Assembly: GCF_030209445.1 (NCBI RefSeq)
Contig: NZ_JARVSD010000004.1
Location: forward strand, 248,001 to 312,000
DNA from: Promicromonospora sp. MEB111
Lineage (GTDB): Bacteria; Actinomycetota; Actinomycetes; Actinomycetales; Cellulomonadaceae
DNA: 64,000 bases
Reading direction: 5' to 3'
How positions within the stretch are numbered: the first letter of the stretch is position 1; each line of letters begins with the position of its first letter. Below are positions 35,373 to 50,230 of this stretch, in pieces. The notes below the pieces were generated by a model. It saw nothing but the letters and a program-made list of their open reading frames with translations, was not told the origin of the DNA and did not search any database. The position numbers and the translations under genes were made by a program.

Positions 35373-36782
35373 CTACGCGACCTCGATGTAGTCCAGCTCC
35401 GTGAACGCCGTCCCCTTGCCCAGCCGGACGGTGTTCCAGCCGGCTTGCAGCGTGATGTCCTTGCTGGACTGCTGCCAGTTGTCCCAGCCGGTGATCGGGT
35501 AGCTGATGGACCCGGCCGACGCCCCGTTGACCGTGACCGTGTGCGACGCCGTCACGGCCGAGCCGTTGGCGTAACCCACGTGCAGCGTGTAGCTGCCGGA
35601 CGTCGGCACGTAGACCGAGCCGACGTCGACCCAGCTGTCGGCGTGGTCGATGTAGGCGGCGACCTTGCCGTCGGACGCGCCGGCCGCGTTCTCGCGGACC
35701 GTGCAGTTGTTCAGGGTGCCGCGCTCGGCCTCGTAGCGCACCCGGCTGCCGCGCACCACCGGGTTCGAGTTCGCCCAGCCGAGGTCGGCGACGTACATGC
35801 CGCGGCCGCCCGCGTCCCGGTGGCCGTGGAAGATCAGCTTGTCGCCCCCGGCGTCCCGCAGCACGTCGGCGCCGCCTGGTCCGGACACCGCGCCGTCGAG
35901 CGAGTCGGTGGTCATCAGGAACCGGAACGCCTTGGTGTACGGGCCGGTGATCGAGCTGGCCACCGCGTAGTTGGTGCCGTACGAGTTGGTGCTGTACGGG
36001 CCCGCCGAGTAGAACAGCACGTACGTGCCGCCCACCTTGGTCACGACCGGCGCCTCGATGATGCCGGCCTCGTCGGCCCGGTCGTTGCGCAGCACCTGGG
36101 TGGCGCCGCCCTGGAAGGTGAGGCCGTCCGCGGCCACGCGCTGCACGTGGATCCAGGTGGTGGCGCCGATGGCGTTGCCGTCGTTCTTCCACAGGATGTA
36201 CCGGGTGCCGTCGGTGTCGACGAAGCTGGACGCGTCGATCGCGCCGCCCGCCTCCAGCGGGCAGATGAGCGGCTCGCTGCCGACGGGCGCGAACGGGCCG
36301 CCGGGGGAGTCGGCCAGCGCCGCGCCGATGCACTGCCGCCCGGACGCGGTGTGCCACGCCGTGTAGTAGAGGACGTACTTGCCGTCGGCGCGCTGCGAGA
36401 CGTCGGGCGCCCAGGTGCGTCCGGTCTTGGCCCACGCGCCGAGGGTCGGCAGGGCGTCGGCGGACTGGAAGGTCCACGGCCCGTCCGGGTCGGGCGCGGT
36501 GGCCCAGGGCAGGTTCTTGCCCTGGTTGGTGGCGTACGCGTAGTAGGTGTTCCCGAACTTCGACACGTCGGGGTCGGGGAAGTCGCGGTCGAGCACGAGG
36601 CTCGGCCGCACCGTCGTCCGGACGGAGACGTCACCGGCGGGCGCGCCGTCCGCGGGGGCGGCGGCGGTGGCGCCGTCGTCCGCGGGCGTGGCGGCGGCCG
36701 AGCTGGTGGTGAGGGCGCCGAGCGCCAGTGCGGCGACGGCGGCCCCGGCGGCCAGGGCGCGGGAGAAGCGAGGAAGTACCAC
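35373..36782 (-). CDS. Secreted GH43 alpha-L-arabinofuranosidase/arabinanase with C-terminal CBM35-like module
   Basis: A 469-residue secreted enzyme. Signal peptide about 1-30, then a low-complexity linker. The five-blade propeller carries the GH43 triad: Asp70 (DRDFPDPDVSKF), Asp183 (GGAIDASSFVDTDG) and Glu243 (AGIIEAPVVTK). From about residue 345 a CBM35/CBM6-like module follows (VRYEAERGTLNNCTV...SWVDVGSVYVPTSGSYTLHVGYANGS). It probably acts on arabinan or arabinoxylan outside the cell. The GTG at 36782 is preceded by GGAGG; upstream in-frame codons lack a ribosome site. An AACGTT-centred element upstream may bind a LacI repressor. Confidence 0.88.
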   Translation of the reverse strand: MVLPRFSRALAAGAAVAALALGALTTSSAAATPADDGATAAAPADGAPAGDVSVRTTVRPSLVLDRDFPDPDVSKFGNTYYAYATNQGKNLPWATAPDPDGPWTFQSADALPTLGAWAKTGRTWAPDVSQRADGKYVLYYTAWHTASGRQCIGAALADSPGGPFAPVGSEPLICPLEAGGAIDASSFVDTDGTRYILWKNDGNAIGATTWIHVQRVAADGLTFQGGATQVLRNDRADEAGIIEAPVVTKVGGTYVLFYSAGPYSTNSYGTNYAVASSITGPYTKAFRFLMTTDSLDGAVSGPGGADVLRDAGGDKLIFHGHRDAGGRGMYVADLGWANSNPVVRGSRVRYEAERGTLNNCTVRENAAGASDGKVAAYIDHADSWVDVGSVYVPTSGSYTLHVGYANGSAVTASHTVTVNGASAGSISYPITGWDNWQQSSKDITLQAGWNTVRLGKGTAFTELDYIEVA

Positions 36783-36873
36783 GTTGAACCTCCGAGCTGG
36801 AACGAACCGGACGGGTGAATTGTCGCTACCGCGCGGATCGGTGTAAAGGCCTGGGTGCGCGCAGGGGCGAAAA

Positions 36874-36896
36874 GGATCCAACGTTAAACCGATCCG
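36874..36896. promoter_or_regulatory. Possible LacI-type operator upstream of GH43 gene
   Basis: An AACGTT core (36880-36885) is flanked by GGATC on one side and GATCC on the other. LacI-family sites in actinobacterial glycosidase promoters often centre on ACGT. Symmetry is imperfect and no lacI gene lies nearby. Confidence 0.35.
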
Positions 36897-36956
36897 ATGC
36901 CCAACTGCTTGCACCGATCGCCCGGCCCTGTCGGCTCTGTCGGTCCCGGCGGCGTC

Positions 36957-37054
36957 GGCAGCCTGCGTCGCGAACTCGGCAGCTTGCGTCGCGAGCTCGG
37001 TAGTTGGCACTGAGATCGGCACAGGCCTGTGCCGATCTCAGTGCCAACTACCGA
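36957..37054. repeat. Tandem repeat and 58-bp perfect palindrome between qor and GH43 genes
   Basis: Two imperfect copies of GCGTCGCGAnCTCGGnAG lie head to tail (about 36965-36982, 36987-37004). The second runs into a palindrome whose arms 36997-37025 and 37026-37054 are perfectly complementary over 29 bp with no loop. It probably terminates the upstream quinone-oxidoreductase transcript. The rest of 36783-37141 holds only the GH43 promoter side. Confidence 0.7.
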
Positions 37055-37141
37055 TGACGCGGGCTATGTGCCGACTCGGCGGCAACTGCCGAATACGACG
37101 TCACGCCACCTGCCAGCAGCACCCCGTACCGCGCCCACCAC

Positions 37142-38125
37142 TCAGGGGACCAGCAGCACCTTGCCCGTCGTGGCCCGGGACTCCAGCGCCTGGTGCGCCT
37201 CGCCGGCCTCGGCGAGCGGGTAGGTCGCCCCGATGCGCACGTCCAGGTCGCCAGACGCCGCGGACGACAGCACCTCCGACGTGCGCCACTCCAGCTCCCC
37301 GCGCGTGAGGGTGTAGTGCGCGATGGTGGGCCGCGTCAGGAACAGCGAGCCACCCCGGTTGAGGCGCTGCGGGTCGAACGGCGGCACCTGGCCCGACGAC
37401 CCGCCGAACAGCACGAGCATGCCGCGGGGGCGCAGCGAGGCGAGCGACGCCTCGAAGGTGGTCCGGCCCACGCCGTCGTACACCACGTGCATGCCCTGGC
37501 CGTCGGTCAGCTCGCGCACGAGCGCGGGCAGCTCGGCCGTGATGTCGTCCATCGCGGCGTAGTCGATGGTGTGCGCCGCGCCGGCCGCGGCGGACAGCGC
37601 CGCCTTCTCCGGGGTGGAGACCGTGGTCACCACCCGCCCGCCGCGCGCCACGGCGAGCTGGGTCGCCAGCAGGCCCACGCCGCCCGCGCCCGCGTGCAGC
37701 AGCACGTCGTGCCCGGGCTGCACCTCGAACGTGGACCGCACCAGGTAGTGCGCGGTGATGCCCTGCAGGGGGAGTGCGGCGGCCGTGGTCAGGTCGAGCC
37801 CGGCCGGTACGTGCACGACGCCGGAGGCGTTGACGGCGACGAGCTCCGCGTACGAGCCGGGCCCGTCGTGCCAGGCCACCCGGTCGCCGACGGCGAAACC
37901 GGTGACGCCATCGCCCACCGCCTCCACGGTGCCCGCGCCCTCGGCGCCCACCACGTGCGGGTACTCCATCGGGTACACGCCCGCGCGGCGGTAGGTGTCG
38001 ATGAAGTTCACGCCCGCGGCCGCGACGCGGAGCAGGAGCTGCCCCGGTCCGGGTGCCGGGTCGGGGAGCTCGGTGTACGACAGGACCTCGGGGCCGCCCG
38101 CCTCACGGGCTACGACTGCGCGCAT
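37142..38125 (-). CDS. NADPH:quinone oxidoreductase (zeta-crystallin type MDR)
   Basis: A 327-residue zinc-free medium-chain dehydrogenase. It has the GroES-like N-domain (VAAAGVNFIDTYRRAGVYPMEYPHVVGAEGAGTVEAVGDGV), the quinone-reductase segment LQGITAHYLVRSTFEVQPG, and the NADPH loop LLHAGAGGVGLLATQLA; zinc ligands are absent. The whole chain is of QorA type. TAGGCT (38137-38132) ends 6 nt before the ATG: leaderless, divergent from argC. Confidence 0.9.
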   Translation of the reverse strand: MRAVVAREAGGPEVLSYTELPDPAPGPGQLLLRVAAAGVNFIDTYRRAGVYPMEYPHVVGAEGAGTVEAVGDGVTGFAVGDRVAWHDGPGSYAELVAVNASGVVHVPAGLDLTTAAALPLQGITAHYLVRSTFEVQPGHDVLLHAGAGGVGLLATQLAVARGGRVVTTVSTPEKAALSAAAGAAHTIDYAAMDDITAELPALVRELTDGQGMHVVYDGVGRTTFEASLASLRPRGMLVLFGGSSGQVPPFDPQRLNRGGSLFLTRPTIAHYTLTRGELEWRTSEVLSSAASGDLDVRIGATYPLAEAGEAHQALESRATTGKVLLVP

Positions 38126-38203
38126 GGGCCGAGCCTACGTCGCGTGCGGCGGGGCCCGAGGGCGGCCCCGCCCGGCGTCGTCGGGCACCGGTTTCGCCCC
38201 GGC

Positions 38204-38221
38204 TGCATAACTATGTACACT
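38204..38221 (+). promoter_or_regulatory. argC promoter with candidate ARG box
   Basis: TACACT (38216-38221) lies 7 nt before the argC ATG, so the operon mRNA is probably leaderless. TGCATAACTATGTA (38204-38217) is an almost symmetrical AT-rich element overlapping the -10, in the place and style of an ArgR site. The operon encodes argR itself, so feedback is expected. Confidence 0.6.
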
Positions 38222-38228
38222 ACCGAAT

Positions 38229-39326
38229 ATGTCCAGCAGCCAGCTCATCCGAGTCGCCGTCGCGGGCGCTTCCGGCTACGCGGGCGGAGAGGTCCTGCGC
38301 CTCCTCGCGGCCCATCCCTTCGTCGAGATCGGCACGCTCACCGCGCACGCGAGCGCGGGGTCGAGCCTCGGCGAGGTCCAGCCGCACCTGCGCGGCCTCG
38401 CGCACCGCATCCTGGAGCCCACCACGCCCGACACGCTCGCCGGCCACGACGTCGTGGTGCTCGGCCTGCCGCACGGCGCGTCGGGCCAGATCGCGGCCCA
38501 GCTCCCGGACGACGTCCTGGTCATCGACCTGGGCGCCGACCACCGGCTGGAGTCGGCGAGCGACTGGGAGCAGTTCTACGGTTCGACGCACGCCGGGACC
38601 TGGCCGTACGGGATGCCCGAGCTGATCCACGCCGAGGCGCCCGGTGCCGATGTGACCGGCGCCGACCTGAGCAGGGCCGCCCGCCAGCGCGACAAGCTGC
38701 CCGGCGCGCGCCGGATCGCCGTGCCCGGCTGCAACGTCACGGCGGTGACGCTGGGCCTGCAGCCCGGTGTCGCTGCGGGCGTGGTCGAGGCCACCGACAT
38801 CGTGGCCGTGCTGGCCAACGGCTACTCGGGCGCGGGCAAGGCGCTCAAGCCGCACCTCCTGGCGAGCGAGGCGCTCGGTTCGGCCCAGCCGTACGGCGTG
38901 GGCGGTACGCACCGGCACATCCCGGAGATCCAGCAGAACCTGCGGGCCGCCGGCGCGCCGGAGGTGGGCATCAGCTTCACGCCCACGCTCGTACCGATGG
39001 CTCGCGGCATCCTCGCGACCGCGACCGCCAGGCTGGCGCAGGGCGCGGACCCGGAGCAGGTCCGCGCCGCGTGGGAGGCCGCCTACGCCGACGAACCGTT
39101 CGTGCACCTGCTGCCGGAGGGCCAGTGGCCCAGCACGGCGATGACGCTCGGCGCCAACACGGCGCTCGTGCAGGTGGCCGTCGACGCGGCCGCGCGCCGG
39201 GTCGTCACGGTCACGGCCATCGACAACCTGGTCAAGGGGACCGCGGGCGCCGCGGTCCAGTCCATGAACCTCGCCCTCGGCCTGCGGGAGACCGCCGGCC
39301 TCATCACCGAAGGAGTCGCCCCGTGA
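38229..39326 (+). CDS. argC: N-acetyl-gamma-glutamyl-phosphate reductase
   Basis: A 365-residue enzyme reducing N-acetylglutamyl phosphate to the semialdehyde with NADPH. The cofactor loop [25 protein letters not shown], the active-site Cys in [16 protein letters not shown], and a late [10 protein letters not shown] segment are present. It is the first gene of an eight-gene arginine operon. Its stop overlaps the argJ GTG by 4 nt. Confidence 0.96.
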   Translation: MSSSQLIRVAVAGASGYAGGEVLRLLAAHPFVEIGTLTAHASAGSSLGEVQPHLRGLAHRILEPTTPDTLAGHDVVVLGLPHGASGQIAAQLPDDVLVIDLGADHRLESASDWEQFYGSTHAGTWPYGMPELIHAEAPGADVTGADLSRAARQRDKLPGARRIAVPGCNVTAVTLGLQPGVAAGVVEATDIVAVLANGYSGAGKALKPHLLASEALGSAQPYGVGGTHRHIPEIQQNLRAAGAPEVGISFTPTLVPMARGILATATARLAQGADPEQVRAAWEAAYADEPFVHLLPEGQWPSTAMTLGANTALVQVAVDAAARRVVTVTAIDNLVKGTAGAAVQSMNLALGLRETAGLITEGVAP

Positions 39327-40500
39327 GCGTCACCGCGGCACAAGGATTCCGGGCGTCCGGCGTCACCGCCGGCCTCAAGGCCTCCGGCAGGCCGGACCTG
39401 GCGCTGGTCGTCAACGACGGTCCCGAGTTCGCCGCCGCCGCGGTGTTCACGAGCAACCGCGTGGTCGGCGCGCCGGTGATGTGGTCGCGCCAGGCGGTGA
39501 AGGACGGCGCCGCCCGCGCTGTCGTGCTCAACTCCGGCGGGGCGAACGTGTGCACCGGACCGGGCGGGTTCCAGGACGCGCACGCCACCGCGGAGAAGGT
39601 CGCCGGGGAGCTCGGCATCGGCGCGATCGACGTGCTGGTGGCCTCCACCGGCCTGATCGGCGTGCGGCTCGCCGCGGACAAGCTGCTCGCGGGCGTTCCC
39701 GTGGCGGTCGGGGGGCTCGCCGCGGATGACGCCGCGGGCCAGGCTGCCGCCACCGCGATCATGACCACCGACACCGTGGCCAAGACGGCGGTGCGCACCG
39801 TCGAGACGCCGGCGGGCACCTTCACGGTGGGCGGCATGGCCAAGGGCGCGGGCATGCTCGCCCCCGCCCTGGCGACGATGCTGTGCGTGGTGACCACGGA
39901 CGCCGTCGTCCCGGCGGCGGACGCGGACGCCGCCCTGCGGGCCGCCACGCGCGTCACCTTCGACCGCGTCGACTCCGACGGCGCCATGTCCACCTCGGAC
40001 ACCGTGGTGCTCATGGCGTCGGGCGCCTCGGGCGTGCCGGCCGACCTGGACGCGCTCACCGAGGCCGTCACCGCGATCTGCGCCGACCTCGCGCGGCAGC
40101 TCGTGGCCGACGCCGAGGGCGCGTCCCACGACATCGCGATCACCGTCACCAACGCGACCACCGAGGACGCCGCGCTGGCCGTGGCCCGCGCCGTGAGCCG
40201 GTCCAACCTGGTCAAGGCCGCCGTGTTCGGCAACGACCCGAACTGGGGCCGCATCCTGTCCCAGGTCGGCACCGTGCCCGAGGACGTCGCGCCGTTCGAC
40301 CCGGCCGAGCTCGACGTGAGCGTCAACGGCGTCATGGTCTGCAAGGCCGGCGGCGCCCACGAACCGCCGGAGAAGGTCGACATGGCCGCGGCCCGCGAGG
40401 TCACGTTCACCATCGACCTGCACGCAGGCGACGCCGAGGTCACGCTGTGGACCAACGACCTGACGCACGACTACGTCCACGAGAACAGCGCGTACAGCAC

Positions 40501-40504
<4 letters not shown>
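39323..40504 (+). CDS. argJ: Bifunctional ornithine acetyltransferase / N-acetylglutamate synthase
   Basis: A 393-residue ArgJ that recycles the acetyl group from N-acetylornithine to glutamate. The self-cleavage site is in [14 protein letters not shown], between Ala184 and Thr185, giving the Thr nucleophile of the beta chain. [27 protein letters not shown] and the C-terminal [17 protein letters not shown] are family signatures. Whether it is mono- or bifunctional cannot be told. Overlaps argB by 4 nt (ATGA). Confidence 0.95.
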
Positions 40505-43653
<3,149 letters not shown>

Positions 43654-43654
<1 letters not shown>

Positions 43655-44172
43655 TGGTCACCCGGCAGCCGGCGACGACGGCGACCACCGCGACCACGAA
43701 GGCGGCCCGGCACGCCCGGATCACCGCGATCGTCACGCGCAACGCGATCCACTCGCAGGCCGAGCTGGCCGATGCCCTGGCGGCCGACGGCGTGAGCGTC
43801 ACGCAGGGCACGCTGTCGCGCGACCTGATCGAGCTGCAGGCCGAGAAGGTGCGCGGCTCGGACGGCACGCTCGTCTACGCGGTCCCCGGCGAGGGTGGGG
43901 ACCGCAGCGCCCAGTCCGACGCGAGCGAGGAGTACCTGTCCGCGCGGCTGGCCCGGCTCGCCAAGGAGCTGCTGGTCTCGGCCGAGTCGTCGGGCAACCT
44001 CGTGGTGCTCCGCACCCCGCCGGGGGCGGCCAACCTGCTGGCCTCGGCCATCGACCACTCCGTCTTCCCCGGGATGCTGGGGACCATCGCGGGGGACGAC
44101 ACGATCCTCGTGATCGCGCGCGACGCCGACGGCGCCGCCCTCGCGGGCCGCTTCCTCGCGCTCAGCGCCTGA
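43654..44172 (+). CDS. argR: Arginine repressor
   Basis: A 172-residue ArgR. The winged helix (about 15-85) contains [42 protein letters not shown]; the C-terminal hexamer domain has the arginine-binding [29 protein letters not shown] stretch is encoded at the N-terminus (ACGACGGCGACC repeats). Being inside the operon it should repress, with arginine as co-repressor. TGATG overlap with argF. Confidence 0.95.
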
Positions 44173-44224
44173 GAACCCACCAGAATTGCACCTGAACACC
44201 ACCACCGGAAAGAGAACGTCAATC

Positions 44225-46947
<2,723 letters not shown>

Positions 46948-46975
46948 CGACGCCGGTCCCGCGCCGGCGCGGGTC

Positions 46976-47035
46976 GTCTACCCGGCGATCGTGCCCGGAT
47001 CTCACGTGGATTCCGGGCACAATCGCTGGGTAGAC
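46976..47035 (+). terminator. 24-bp inverted repeat after argH
   Basis: Arms 46976-46999 and 47012-47035 pair over 24 positions with two G-T wobbles and a 12-nt loop, ending with TTTCC. It lies 28 nt past argH and terminates the arginine operon. Confidence 0.8.
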
Positions 47036-47053
47036 CTTTCCGAGGGGAGTGGG

Positions 47054-47605
47054 ATGACCGTCACGCCAGGGGTGCTGGGTGAGGTGCTGGGGCGGATCCG
47101 GGTGGTCGACGCGCGTCTGGTGTGCGTCGACGGGCCCGCCGGGTCGGGCAAGACGACCCTGGCCGCGCAGCTCGGGGACGCGCTGGAGGCCCCGGTGATC
47201 CACATGGACGACCTCTACGAGGGCTGGGCGGCCGGCCCCGACGGCGGCGCCGAGAACCTGCGCCGCTGGGTCCTGGACCCGCTGGCCGCGGGGGAGCAGG
47301 TGCGCTACCGGCGTTACGACTGGGTCGAGGGCGACTGGGCCGAGTGGCACGACGTCCCGCCGTCGGCCCACCTGGTGGTGGAGGGCTGCGGCGCGGGCGC
47401 GCGCCAGGTGGACGCCCTGGGCGCGTTCCGCATCTGGGTCCAGGCCGACGACGCCGAGCGGCTGCGCCGCGGCCTGGCGCGCGACGGCGAGGAGGCGCGC
47501 GAGCACTGGCTGCGCTGGATGGCCGACGAGGCCGAGCACTACGCGCGCGAGCGCACCCGCGAGCGGGCCGACCTCCACGTGGACGGCGTCGGCGCGCTGA
47601 TCTGA
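47054..47605 (+). CDS. Uridine kinase-like P-loop ATPase
   Basis: A 183-residue nucleoside-kinase fold: Walker [17 protein letters not shown] near residue 25, [11 protein letters not shown], a VVEGCGAG strand and the arginine-rich lid around [21 protein letters not shown]. Such small AAA/Udk-like proteins are common in actinobacteria; a true uridine kinase is larger, so substrate is unknown. GAGGGGAGTGGG precedes the ATG. Confidence 0.82.
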   Translation: MTVTPGVLGEVLGRIRVVDARLVCVDGPAGSGKTTLAAQLGDALEAPVIHMDDLYEGWAAGPDGGAENLRRWVLDPLAAGEQVRYRRYDWVEGDWAEWHDVPPSAHLVVEGCGAGARQVDALGAFRIWVQADDAERLRRGLARDGEEAREHWLRWMADEAEHYARERTRERADLHVDGVGALI

Positions 47606-47645
47606 TGGAGCGGACGACCCAGGAGCGAACCCGAGTGACGCACCC

Positions 47646-48323
47646 ATGACCGTGCCGGCCCGCCCGTTCTTCGACCGCCCCGTGGTCGACGTCGCGCGCG
47701 ACCTGCTCGGCGCCACCCTGACGCGCCGCACGCCCCAGGGTGCCGTGACCCTGCGGTTGACCGAGGTCGAGGCCTACGACGGGACGAACGACCCCGGCTC
47801 CCACGCCTTCCGCGGCCCGAGCCGGCGCAACGAGACGATGTTCGGCGAGCCCGGGCGGCTCTACGTGTACCGGCACCTGGGCCTGCACTACTGTGCGAAC
47901 GTGGTCTGCGGCCCGGACGGGACGGCGTCCGCGGTGCTGCTGCGGGCCGGCGAGGTGACAGGTCCCGGGCCCGACGGCGTCGCACTGGCGACGACAAGGC
48001 GCCTCGCCTCCGGCGTCGTGCGCGCCGAGCGCGACCTGGCGCGCGGCCCCGCCCGCCTCACGGTCGCGCTCGGCCTCGACCTGGCCGACGACGGCGCCGA
48101 CGTCACCGACCCGGAGGGTGCGGTGGTGCTGGAGGTGCCCGAGGCGCCGTCGGGCAGCGTGCTGTCCGGGCCGCGCGTGGGCGTGAGCGGCGACGGCGGC
48201 CGCGCCGACCTGTACCCGTGGCGCTTCTGGCTCGACGGCGAGCCGACGGTGTCGGTCTACCGCCCAGCGACGAAACGCCCCGCCGCGAACCGGCCCACGA
48301 CGCAACGCCCCGCGCGAACCTAG
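47646..48323 (+). CDS. 3-methyladenine DNA glycosylase (AAG/MPG family)
   Basis: A 225-residue base-excision enzyme. FFDRPVVDVARDLLGATL, EVEAYDGTNDPGSHAFRG (catalytic Glu), NETMFGEPGRLYVYRHLGLHYCANVV and SGPRVGVS are AAG signatures. It flips out and removes alkylated purines. The C-terminus ends in a low-complexity Thr/Arg/Pro tail (TKRPAANRPTTQRPART). 40 nt downstream of the kinase gene. Confidence 0.92.
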   Translation: MTVPARPFFDRPVVDVARDLLGATLTRRTPQGAVTLRLTEVEAYDGTNDPGSHAFRGPSRRNETMFGEPGRLYVYRHLGLHYCANVVCGPDGTASAVLLRAGEVTGPGPDGVALATTRRLASGVVRAERDLARGPARLTVALGLDLADDGADVTDPEGAVVLEVPEAPSGSVLSGPRVGVSGDGGRADLYPWRFWLDGEPTVSVYRPATKRPAANRPTTQRPART

Positions 48324-48325
48324 TT

Positions 48326-48380
48326 CTCCTATGCCTAGTGCTGCTAGGGTAGGCATCCCTAGCAGCACTAGGCATAGGAG
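48326..48380. promoter_or_regulatory. Nested palindrome covering the padR start region
   Basis: Arms 48326-48349 and 48357-48380 pair perfectly over 24 bp. An inner inverted repeat ATGCCTA/TAGGCAT (48331-48337, 48350-48356) shares half-sites with the outer one, so TGCCTAGTGCTGC-type half-sites occur three times. The right arm includes the AGGAG of padR. It can be a PadR operator, the terminator of the glycosylase gene, and an RNA hairpin hiding the ribosome site. Confidence 0.7.
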
Positions 48381-48385
48381 TGCAG

Positions 48386-48748
48386 GTGCACATCGACAAG
48401 GATCTGGTCGCGGCGTCCGCCACGCCGCTCGTCCTCGGCATCCTGGCCGACGGCGAGTCGTACGGCTACGCGATCCTCAAGCGCGTCAACGAGCTCTCCG
48501 GCGGCCGCATGGAGTGGACCGACGGCATGCTCTACCCCCTGCTCCACCGGCTGGAGCGACTGGAGTACGTCAAGGCCACGTGGGGCACGTCCGACGTCGG
48601 GCGGCGGCGCAAGCACTACGCGATCACCGCGTCGGGCAAGGAGGCGCTCGCGGAGCGCCGTCAGCAGTGGGCGGTCGTCTCCGACGCCCTCAAGCAGGTC
48701 TGGCAGGACGTCCAGCCCGGCCCCGCGGTCGCGGAGGGGTGGGCCTGA
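48386..48748 (+). CDS. PadR-family transcriptional regulator
   Basis: A 120-residue short PadR: PLVLGILADGESYGYAILKRVNELSGGRMEWTDGMLYPLLHRLERLEYVKATW is the winged helix, with a short C-terminal helix for dimerisation. GTG at 48386 is 5 nt after AGGAG; GTG at 48380 is an alternative. It overlaps the next gene, a HAAS-domain membrane protein, by one base, a common pairing in which PadR controls the membrane protein in response to envelope or drug stress. Confidence 0.9.
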   Translation: MHIDKDLVAASATPLVLGILADGESYGYAILKRVNELSGGRMEWTDGMLYPLLHRLERLEYVKATWGTSDVGRRRKHYAITASGKEALAERRQQWAVVSDALKQVWQDVQPGPAVAEGWA

Positions 48749-50157
48749 TGAGCGAACAGAACGCGAACGACGCCGGACCCGCCCAGCAGACGGAGCCCGC
48801 CGAGCACGTCGTGCTCGAGGAGCAGATCGACCTGTGGCGCGGCTACGTCCAGCGCCGTCGGGCGATCTCGGCGGCCGACGTCGACGAGATGGAGGACCAC
48901 CTGCGCGGCCAGGTCAGCGACCTGACCGCGAGCGGGCTGGAGGACGAGGAGGCCTTCCTCGTGGCGGTCAAGCGCATGGGCAACCTCGACGAGGTGTCCC
49001 GCGAGTTCGCTCGCGAGCACTCCGACCGGCTCTGGAAGCAGCTCGTGCTGGTCCCCGAGGACCCGGGCGACGGCGGACGCTGGCGCGAGCTGGCCGTCGT
49101 CCTGGCCCTCGCGGTCGGCGCGGGGATCGTGCTCAAGGTCCTGCTCGCCGCCACGACCGGCAACGAGCTGGTGCTCGTGCGCAACGCCGTCTTCGCCGTC
49201 CTGCCGTTCCTGGCGGGCTACTTCGTGTGGAAGCGGCACGTCCCGTGGCGGGTGAGCGCCCTGCTGGTCGCGGTCACGACGGCGCTGGCGCTCGTGGTCA
49301 ACCTCTACCCGTTCGAGCCGGGGGAGTTCGACGCACCCGGCATGACCGAGTTCCTCGCGATCACCCACACGCCCGTGGTGCTCTGGCTGCTCCTGGGCGT
49401 CGTGTACGCGGGCGGGGCGTGGCGGTCGAGCGCGCGCCGCATGGACTTCGTCCGGTTCACCGGCGAGCTCATCATCTACCTCGCGCTCATCGCGCTCGGC
49501 GGCGGGCTGCTCATCGGGCTCACCTTCGGCTCGCTCAGCCTGGTCGGAGTGGACTTCGAGCCCTTCCTCGGCGACTGGCTCCTGCCGTTCGCCCTGCCCG
49601 GCGCGCTCCTGGTCGGCGCGTGGCTGGTGGAGGCCAAGAAGAACGTCGTCGAGAACATCGCCCCGGTGCTGACCCGGGTGTTCACGCCCCTGACGATCGT
49701 CATGCTCGTCGCGATCTTCGTGGTGCTGCTCGTCAACGGACCGCTCACCGCGGTGGACCGGGACCTGCTCATCCTCATGGACGCGATCCTCGTGCTGGTC
49801 TTGTTCCTGCTGCTGTACTCGATCTCGGCACGTGACCCGCTCGCGCCGCCCGGGATCTTCGACTGGCTGCAGCTCGTCCTGGTCGGGGCGGCGCTCGCGG
49901 TGGACGCCGTGGCGCTGACCGCGATGCTCACCCGCATCGCCGAGTTCGGCTTCACCGCCAACAAGGTCGCGGCGCTCGGGCTCAACCTCGTGCTGCTGGT
50001 CCACCTCGCGTGGGCGGCGTGGCTGGCGACCGGATTCGTCCGCGGGCAGCGCGCCTTCGGCGCGATCGAGCGCTGGCAGACCCAGTACCTGCCGGTCTAC
50101 GCCGTCTGGGCCGCGATCGTGGTGGTGACGTTCGGCCCGATCTTCGGCTTCGCCTGA
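48748..50157 (+). CDS. Membrane protein with N-terminal HAAS/permease-prefix domain
   Basis: A 469-residue protein. Residues about 25-100 (IDLWRGYVQRRRAISAADVDEMEDHLRGQVSDL...FLVAVKRMGNLDEVSREFAREHSDRLW) form the HAAS/permease-prefix helical domain. The rest has about ten to eleven membrane helices with no recognisable catalytic motif. It is coupled to padR (TGATG). The role is unknown; PadR-HAAS pairs often accompany transporters. Confidence 0.8.
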   Translation: MSEQNANDAGPAQQTEPAEHVVLEEQIDLWRGYVQRRRAISAADVDEMEDHLRGQVSDLTASGLEDEEAFLVAVKRMGNLDEVSREFAREHSDRLWKQLVLVPEDPGDGGRWRELAVVLALAVGAGIVLKVLLAATTGNELVLVRNAVFAVLPFLAGYFVWKRHVPWRVSALLVAVTTALALVVNLYPFEPGEFDAPGMTEFLAITHTPVVLWLLLGVVYAGGAWRSSARRMDFVRFTGELIIYLALIALGGGLLIGLTFGSLSLVGVDFEPFLGDWLLPFALPGALLVGAWLVEAKKNVVENIAPVLTRVFTPLTIVMLVAIFVVLLVNGPLTAVDRDLLILMDAILVLVLFLLLYSISARDPLAPPGIFDWLQLVLVGAALAVDAVALTAMLTRIAEFGFTANKVAALGLNLVLLVHLAWAAWLATGFVRGQRAFGAIERWQTQYLPVYAVWAAIVVVTFGPIFGFA

Positions 50158-50168
50158 CCACCCTTCGT

Positions 50169-50225
50169 TGAGTGCTGGATCTTCGCCCTTTTTCGTGTGC
50201 CAGAAGGGCGAAGATCCAGCACTCA
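50169..50225. terminator. 22-bp perfect inverted repeat between convergent genes
   Basis: TGAGTGCTGGATCTTCGCCC begins the left arm (50169-50190), perfectly complementary to 50204-50225 over 22 bp, with a 13-nt loop beginning TTT. It fills the gap between the HAAS membrane gene and the ATP-grasp gene and can end both transcripts. Confidence 0.82.
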
Positions 50226-50230
50226 CCGGG

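Noticed and set aside
37193-39322. Plus-strand open frame extending far upstream of argJ
   Set aside because: It is the antisense of qor and a shadow of argC; argJ starts at GTG 39323 overlapping the argC stop.
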